NCBI RefSeq assembly: GCF_000317895.1
Contig: NC_019567.1
Location: 992,001-1,056,000 of the forward strand
DNA length: 64,000 nt
Reading direction: 5' to 3'
Source: Bdellovibrio bacteriovorus str. Tiberius
GTDB lineage: Bacteria > Bdellovibrionota > Bdellovibrionia > Bdellovibrionales > Bdellovibrionaceae
Below are positions 60,427-64,000 of the stretch, piece after piece. The stretch's first letter is position 1, and every line of letters starts with the position of its first letter. A model generated the notes under the pieces. The model was given only the letters and a program-made list of their open reading frames with translations. It was not told the DNA's origin and made no database searches. The position numbers and the translations under genes are program-made.

Positions 60427-61677
60427 CTAGATCGAAAACGGGTAGGTTTGAAGTTCGGCGCGGGTGATTTCTTTTTGCTCGCCCGTTGTGAAGTTCTTCA
60501 CTGTGACCGTTTTGTTGGTCACTTCATTGCCGCCCAAAATCAAGGCATAGTGAGCGCCCAGCTTGTTGGCTTTTTGCATTTTCTTGCCCATTTTGCCGGA
60601 CAGGAAGTTTTCAGTCTTAAAGCCGCGCACGCGCATTTCATGAGCGACCTTCACGCTTTCATCCTCGCCCTGTTCGTCAGCCCCAACAACGGCAATGATG
60701 ACCTCTTGTTTGGTCGCAAGTTCCTTCGGAGTCAGGTCAGCCAAGCGGTCAATGCCGGCAGCCCAGCCCACGCCCGGAGTTTTTGGTCCACCCATGGTTT
60801 CAATCAAACCGTCATAGCGACCGCCCGCAAGCACGGTTCCCTGCGCGCCCAGTTTGGTCGTCGTGAATTCAAAGACAGTGTGGCAATAATAATCAAGTCC
60901 ACGAACTAGATGATCATTAATCTTGTAAGGGATGCCCAGTTTTTCGATGCCCGCGATGACCTTTTTGAAGAAATCCTGGGATGTTTGATTCAAGGATTGT
61001 TCAAGTTTGGGTGCATTGGCATTTAGTTTCTTGTCGCCTTCGTCTTTGGAATCCAGAATGCGCAGTGGGTTTTTCTCAAGACGCATTTTGCTGTCTTCAG
61101 AAAGCTGATCCTTATGGGCTGTAAAGTAATTCACCAAAGTATCGCGGTAAGCCGCACGGCTTTCAGCATCGCCCAGTGTGTTGATTTCCAAAGTGCAGTC
61201 AGCAGAAATGCCGATTTTTTTCAGCAGATCCCACGCCAAAGAGATCGTTTCCACGTCGGCCAAAGGGGACTCATAACCTAAACACTCTGCGCCCAATTGG
61301 TAAAATTGGCGATATCGTCCTTTTTGTGGTCGCTCATAACGGAACATCGGGCCGGAATAATAGAACTTCAATGGAAGACTCTGCATCATGCCTTCTGAAA
61401 TAAAAGCACGAGCCACACCTGCAGTACCCTCGGGTCTAAGCGTCAGACTTTCGCCGCCACGATCTGTAAAATCGTAAGTCTCTTTATTCACAACGTCGGA
61501 AGTTTCGCCCAAAGTGCGGTGAAAAACGTCAGAAAACTCGAAAATAGGGGTTTCGATCTCTCCGTATCCGTACAAAAGTGCCTTTTCATAGGCTGATTCT
61601 TCGACAAAACGGAAAAGAATGCTGTCTTCAGGAAGCAGGTCTCGAGTGCCGCGGACGCGTTGAATTTTGTTGCTCAT
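60427..61677 (-). CDS. hisS: Histidyl-tRNA synthetase
   Basis: Charges tRNA-His. The 416-residue class II synthetase has the start [12 protein letters not shown], motif 2 [23 protein letters not shown], the HisA-type segment [14 protein letters not shown], and [15 protein letters not shown]. The C-terminal anticodon-binding domain has [13 protein letters not shown]. The ATG at 61677 has an AAGGG site; 53 upstream codons in frame were rejected. It has an independent unit with a bidirectional terminator. Confidence 0.96.
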   Translation of the reverse strand: MSNKIQRVRGTRDLLPEDSILFRFVEESAYEKALLYGYGEIETPIFEFSDVFHRTLGETSDVVNKETYDFTDRGGESLTLRPEGTAGVARAFISEGMMQSLPLKFYYSGPMFRYERPQKGRYRQFYQLGAECLGYESPLADVETISLAWDLLKKIGISADCTLEINTLGDAESRAAYRDTLVNYFTAHKDQLSEDSKMRLEKNPLRILDSKDEGDKKLNANAPKLEQSLNQTSQDFFKKVIAGIEKLGIPYKINDHLVRGLDYYCHTVFEFTTTKLGAQGTVLAGGRYDGLIETMGGPKTPGVGWAAGIDRLADLTPKELATKQEVIIAVVGADEQGEDESVKVAHEMRVRGFKTENFLSGKMGKKMQKANKLGAHYALILGGNEVTNKTVTVKNFTTGEQKEITRAELQTYPFSI

Positions 61678-61777
61678 GGAATTGGCCCTTTTTTGACTAC
61701 AAAACATCGTTATATCAGAGGCACGGGCGGTGCGCAAAGCTATTGCTTTTAAAGGGGGGAGCGTCTTTAATGGAATT

Positions 61778-62227
61778 ATGAAGAAGTGGGTATTAGCAGG
61801 AGCGTTCATACTGGTGGCTGTTTTGGCTGCCGTCATTTATCAGTTTGCCGGATCCGGTGGCGCCGCATTGAATGGTGTCGAGGTCGACTGGCGTCTGCTG
61901 GGTGAGATGGACTATGTCACTGGCAATTCCTCTTCCGAGCTGAAGGCGCTGGACGGGAAGACTGTCAAGATCCCGGGCTTCATGGTGCCTCTTGAAGACA
62001 ATCAGCGCGAAGTGGTGGAGTTCCTTTTGGTGCCAAGCCCTCAGGCTTGCATCCACGTTCCGCCACCACCGCCGAATCAAATGGTGTACGTTAAAATGAA
62101 ACGCGGATCCGAAGCGGCTGTTGGGCCGATCTGGGTCCACGGAACTTTGAATCTAGTGACTAAGAAGTCTATGTACGGGGACGCCTCGTTCGAACTCATC
62201 GGTGAGGCGATCGAACCCTACAAATAA
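61778..62227 (+). CDS. DUF3299 exported protein
   Basis: A 149-residue protein with an N-terminal hydrophobic helix (about 3-22, signal anchor or signal peptide) and the DUF3299 pattern: [54 protein letters not shown] and [11 protein letters not shown]. The function of the family is unknown; it is often near metal-related ABC transporters. It heads the four-gene operon to 64000 with a gap of only 17 bp to the next gene. Confidence 0.85.
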   Translation: MKKWVLAGAFILVAVLAAVIYQFAGSGGAALNGVEVDWRLLGEMDYVTGNSSSELKALDGKTVKIPGFMVPLEDNQREVVEFLLVPSPQACIHVPPPPPNQMVYVKMKRGSEAAVGPIWVHGTLNLVTKKSMYGDASFELIGEAIEPYK

Positions 62228-62244
62228 CTTTCAAGGAGGTCTTT

Positions 62245-62742
62245 ATGTTGAAAGTTCTTCTGTTTTCCCTGATGGCCATGGCGCATTCCGATCACGCGGC
62301 CCACACACAGGCGGCACACGTTCACGGCGCGGGCAAAGTCAGTCTGGCCTTTGATGGCAAAAAAGGAAAATTGGAGTTCCATGCTCCGGCGGAATCCATC
62401 TATGGATTCGAACACGCTGCCAAATCCAAAAAGGACAAGCAGAAAAAAGACGAGGCCCTGGCAAAGCTGGGTGAAAAGATGGCCGAGATGGTTGTTTTGG
62501 ATCCGTCTTTGAAGTGTGAAATCAAGCTGGAGATGTACGAGGTCATTGAAAAGAAAAACCATTCCGACGTGGAAGGGGAGTTCAATATCTCCTGTGAAGC
62601 GCCGGTGGCAGGCAGTACCATCACGTTCAATTTCCAGAAAGTCTTCTCGCGCCTGAAAAAGGTGCAGGTCGAAGTGCTGGCCGATCAGGTGCAAAAATCC
62701 CTGGAGGTTGGCAAGAACGGAGAAACTCTTGAGCTCAAATGA
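62245..62742 (+). CDS. DUF2796 (ZrgA-like) histidine-rich periplasmic protein
   Basis: A 165-residue secreted protein with a His-rich N-terminus (MAHSDHAAHTQAAHVHGAG), followed by LEFHAPAESIYGFEHAAKS. The GFEH motif and beta-rich end match DUF2796. In Vibrio, ZrgA of this family binds zinc and works with an ABC transporter; this is from memory. The gene overlaps the ATPase gene, consistent with a zinc-handling operon. Confidence 0.85.
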   Translation: MLKVLLFSLMAMAHSDHAAHTQAAHVHGAGKVSLAFDGKKGKLEFHAPAESIYGFEHAAKSKKDKQKKDEALAKLGEKMAEMVVLDPSLKCEIKLEMYEVIEKKNHSDVEGEFNISCEAPVAGSTITFNFQKVFSRLKKVQVEVLADQVQKSLEVGKNGETLELK

Positions 62743-63418
62743 TCTGATCACCATCAGGGATTTGTCTTACACCTATGAAGGTCAGAAAAATCCCACGCTG
62801 CACGTTCCTGAATTTACGGTGAAAAAGGGCGAAGAGCTGTTTCTTTATGGTCCCAGTGGCACAGGTAAAACGACGTTGCTTGAAATTCTGGCGGGCGTGC
62901 TTCGTCCGACCAGCGGGACTGTGCAGATTCTGGGGCGTGATTTTCTTAAGATGTCCGATTCCGAGCGTGATTCCTTCCGCGCCGAACACATGGGCTATGT
63001 ATTCCAAAGCTTCAATCTGATTCCTTATCTTTCAGTTCGTGAAAACATTGAGCTTCCATTGCATCTCAGCCCGGCCCGCAAAGCCCGCCTGGGCAGTGTG
63101 GACACCGAAATGGTGATCCGTGCTTTGTGTGGCAATCTGGGTATTTCCGAACTGCTTGAAAAAGCTGTCACCGAACTGAGCGTCGGACAGCAGCAGCGTG
63201 TGGCCGTGGCCCGTGCTCTTCTGGGAAAACCGGATCTGCTTTTGGCGGACGAGCCGACCTCGGCGCTGGATGCTGACCATCGTGAAAAGTTCCTGAAGCT
63301 TTTGTTTGAGCTGGCCGAACTTTACGGCACGACCGTGGTGTTTGTTTCCCATGACCGCAGCATTGAAAAACTCTTTACGCGTTCAATCTCCTTAGAATCC
63401 ATTAACAAGGTTGTGTGA
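62729..63418 (+). CDS. ABC transporter ATP-binding protein (MacB/LolD type)
   Basis: A 229-residue ATPase starting at a TTG with GGAG 6 bp before it; it overlaps the DUF2796 gene by 14 bp. Walker A is GPSGTGKTTLLE, the signature LSVGQQQRVAVARALLG and Walker B DLLLADEPTSALD, with the switch His in VFVSHDRS. LolD/MacB-type ATPases energise FtsX-fold permeases, like the one encoded next. A TTG at 62708 is an alternative start. Confidence 0.9.
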   Translation: MSSNDLITIRDLSYTYEGQKNPTLHVPEFTVKKGEELFLYGPSGTGKTTLLEILAGVLRPTSGTVQILGRDFLKMSDSERDSFRAEHMGYVFQSFNLIPYLSVRENIELPLHLSPARKARLGSVDTEMVIRALCGNLGISELLEKAVTELSVGQQQRVAVARALLGKPDLLLADEPTSALDADHREKFLKLLFELAELYGTTVVFVSHDRSIEKLFTRSISLESINKVV

Positions 63419-64000
63419 TGGTCTTTTTGAAGTTGGCAATCAAATCCCTGAAGAATCGGGCGTTCGCGACAACGCTGACGGTGATCTCCATTGCATTGAG
63501 TGTGGCTTTGCTTCTGACTGTCGAGCGTGCCAAACGTGCCGCCGAAGAAGGCTTCACGCAAACCATCAGCAAGACGGATCTTATCGTGGGCGCGCGCAGC
63601 GGTCCGCTGCAACTGATTCTGTATACAGTTTTCAACATGGGAAATGCGACTCACAACATTTCCTATGAAACGTATGAAAAAGTAAAAGCCCACCCGGCGA
63701 TTGAATGGACCATCCCGTATTCTTTGGGTGATGGGCACCGCGGTTTCCGCGTGGTGGGAACGACGGCGGATTTCTTTAAGCACTATCACTATCGTGGTGA
63801 TCAGCAGGTGAAATTTGCCCAAGGCAAAGAATTTGCTGACATCTGGGATGTGGTTGTCGGTGCTGATGTGGCCCGCAAACTGAAATACAATTTGGGCGAC
63901 CGCATTGTTGTTGCCCATGGTGTGACCAAGGGCGAAGGCATTTTGCAACATGATGACCGCCCGTTTGTGATTTCCGGTATCCTTGAACCAACAGGAACTC
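63418..64000 (+). CDS. FtsX/MacB-type ABC permease, 3' end cut off
   Basis: The ATG overlaps the ATPase stop codon by one base (TGATG). About 194 residues are visible before the window ends. There is an N-terminal membrane helix (about 15-35) after LKLAIKSLKNRAF, then a large periplasmic MacB-type domain (TISKTDLIVGARSGPLQL, VVGTTADFFKHYHYRG, VVVGADVARKLKYNLGDRIVV). This fits the fourth gene of a zinc-linked ABC operon with DUF3299 and DUF2796. Confidence 0.88.
   Translation, partial: MVFLKLAIKSLKNRAFATTLTVISIALSVALLLTVERAKRAAEEGFTQTISKTDLIVGARSGPLQLILYTVFNMGNATHNISYETYEKVKAHPAIEWTIPYSLGDGHRGFRVVGTTADFFKHYHYRGDQQVKFAQGKEFADIWDVVVGADVARKLKYNLGDRIVVAHGVTKGEGILQHDDRPFVISGILEPTGT

Noticed and set aside
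1-64000. tRNA or rRNA genes, insertion sequences, prophage
   Set aside because: No cloverleaf with a conserved TTCGA arm, rRNA segment, transposase or phage structural gene was seen.

Overview
The window reads like the chromosome of a Bdellovibrio-type predatory deltaproteobacterium (Bdellovibrionota), probably B. bacteriovorus or a close relative. This is an inference from overall character: roughly 50% GC, very dense short operons, an unusually high share of proteins with signal peptides or lipoboxes and no recognisable family, orphan periplasmic binding proteins, outer-membrane barrels, cell-wall enzymes and a chemoreceptor. No rRNA, tRNA, CRISPR array, insertion sequence or prophage was seen. 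Both ends cut through a gene.

Layout. 1-7.2 kb: envelope and housekeeping genes (FecR/AgmX-like anchor, secG, tmk-holB-tatD, a trypsin-fold lipoprotein protease). 7.4-13.2 kb: four consecutive secreted proteins that share one ~105-residue domain joined to four different partner modules; three of them are preceded by the same GGCAC-N7-TTGG promoter-like element. This is the best candidate for an undescribed system. 13.3-16.2 kb: gapA-pgk-tpiA. 16.2-25.6 kb: an SH3/CHAP-like secreted protein, asnS, threonine ammonia-lyase, a binding protein, a periplasmic MsrA and a degenerate HyuA/HyuB pair. 25.6-35.3 kb: hisC-cmk, then three accessory genes (including a secreted cyclase-like toroid protein), then rpsA-sppA, a HIT protein and a rhomboid protease.

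35.3-49.7 kb: small secreted proteins, a ferric-type binding protein, atoE with a long inverted repeat over its leader, an L,D-transpeptidase, an orphan fliL with a FliA-like promoter, an active/inactive M16 peptidase pair, a LysR regulator, a chemoreceptor and several unknown secreted proteins, one of which starts inside a terminator hairpin. 49.7-52.6 kb (minus strand): nrdR-nusB-unknown, then an unknown gene and ppsR. 52.7-58 kb: barrels, an RsmB-type methyltransferase, an abundant-looking secreted protein and lgt with a large insertion. 57.98-58.23 kb: a gene-free repeat cluster. 58.2-64 kb: a LysR regulator, secreted unknowns, hisS, and a DUF3299-DUF2796-ABC ATPase-permease operon resembling zinc-linked loci.

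Most genes lie in tight pairs with start/stop overlaps, and many convergent pairs share a bidirectional terminator. Functions of named enzymes rest on motifs read directly from the translations; all remarks on regulation are inferences from the DNA alone.
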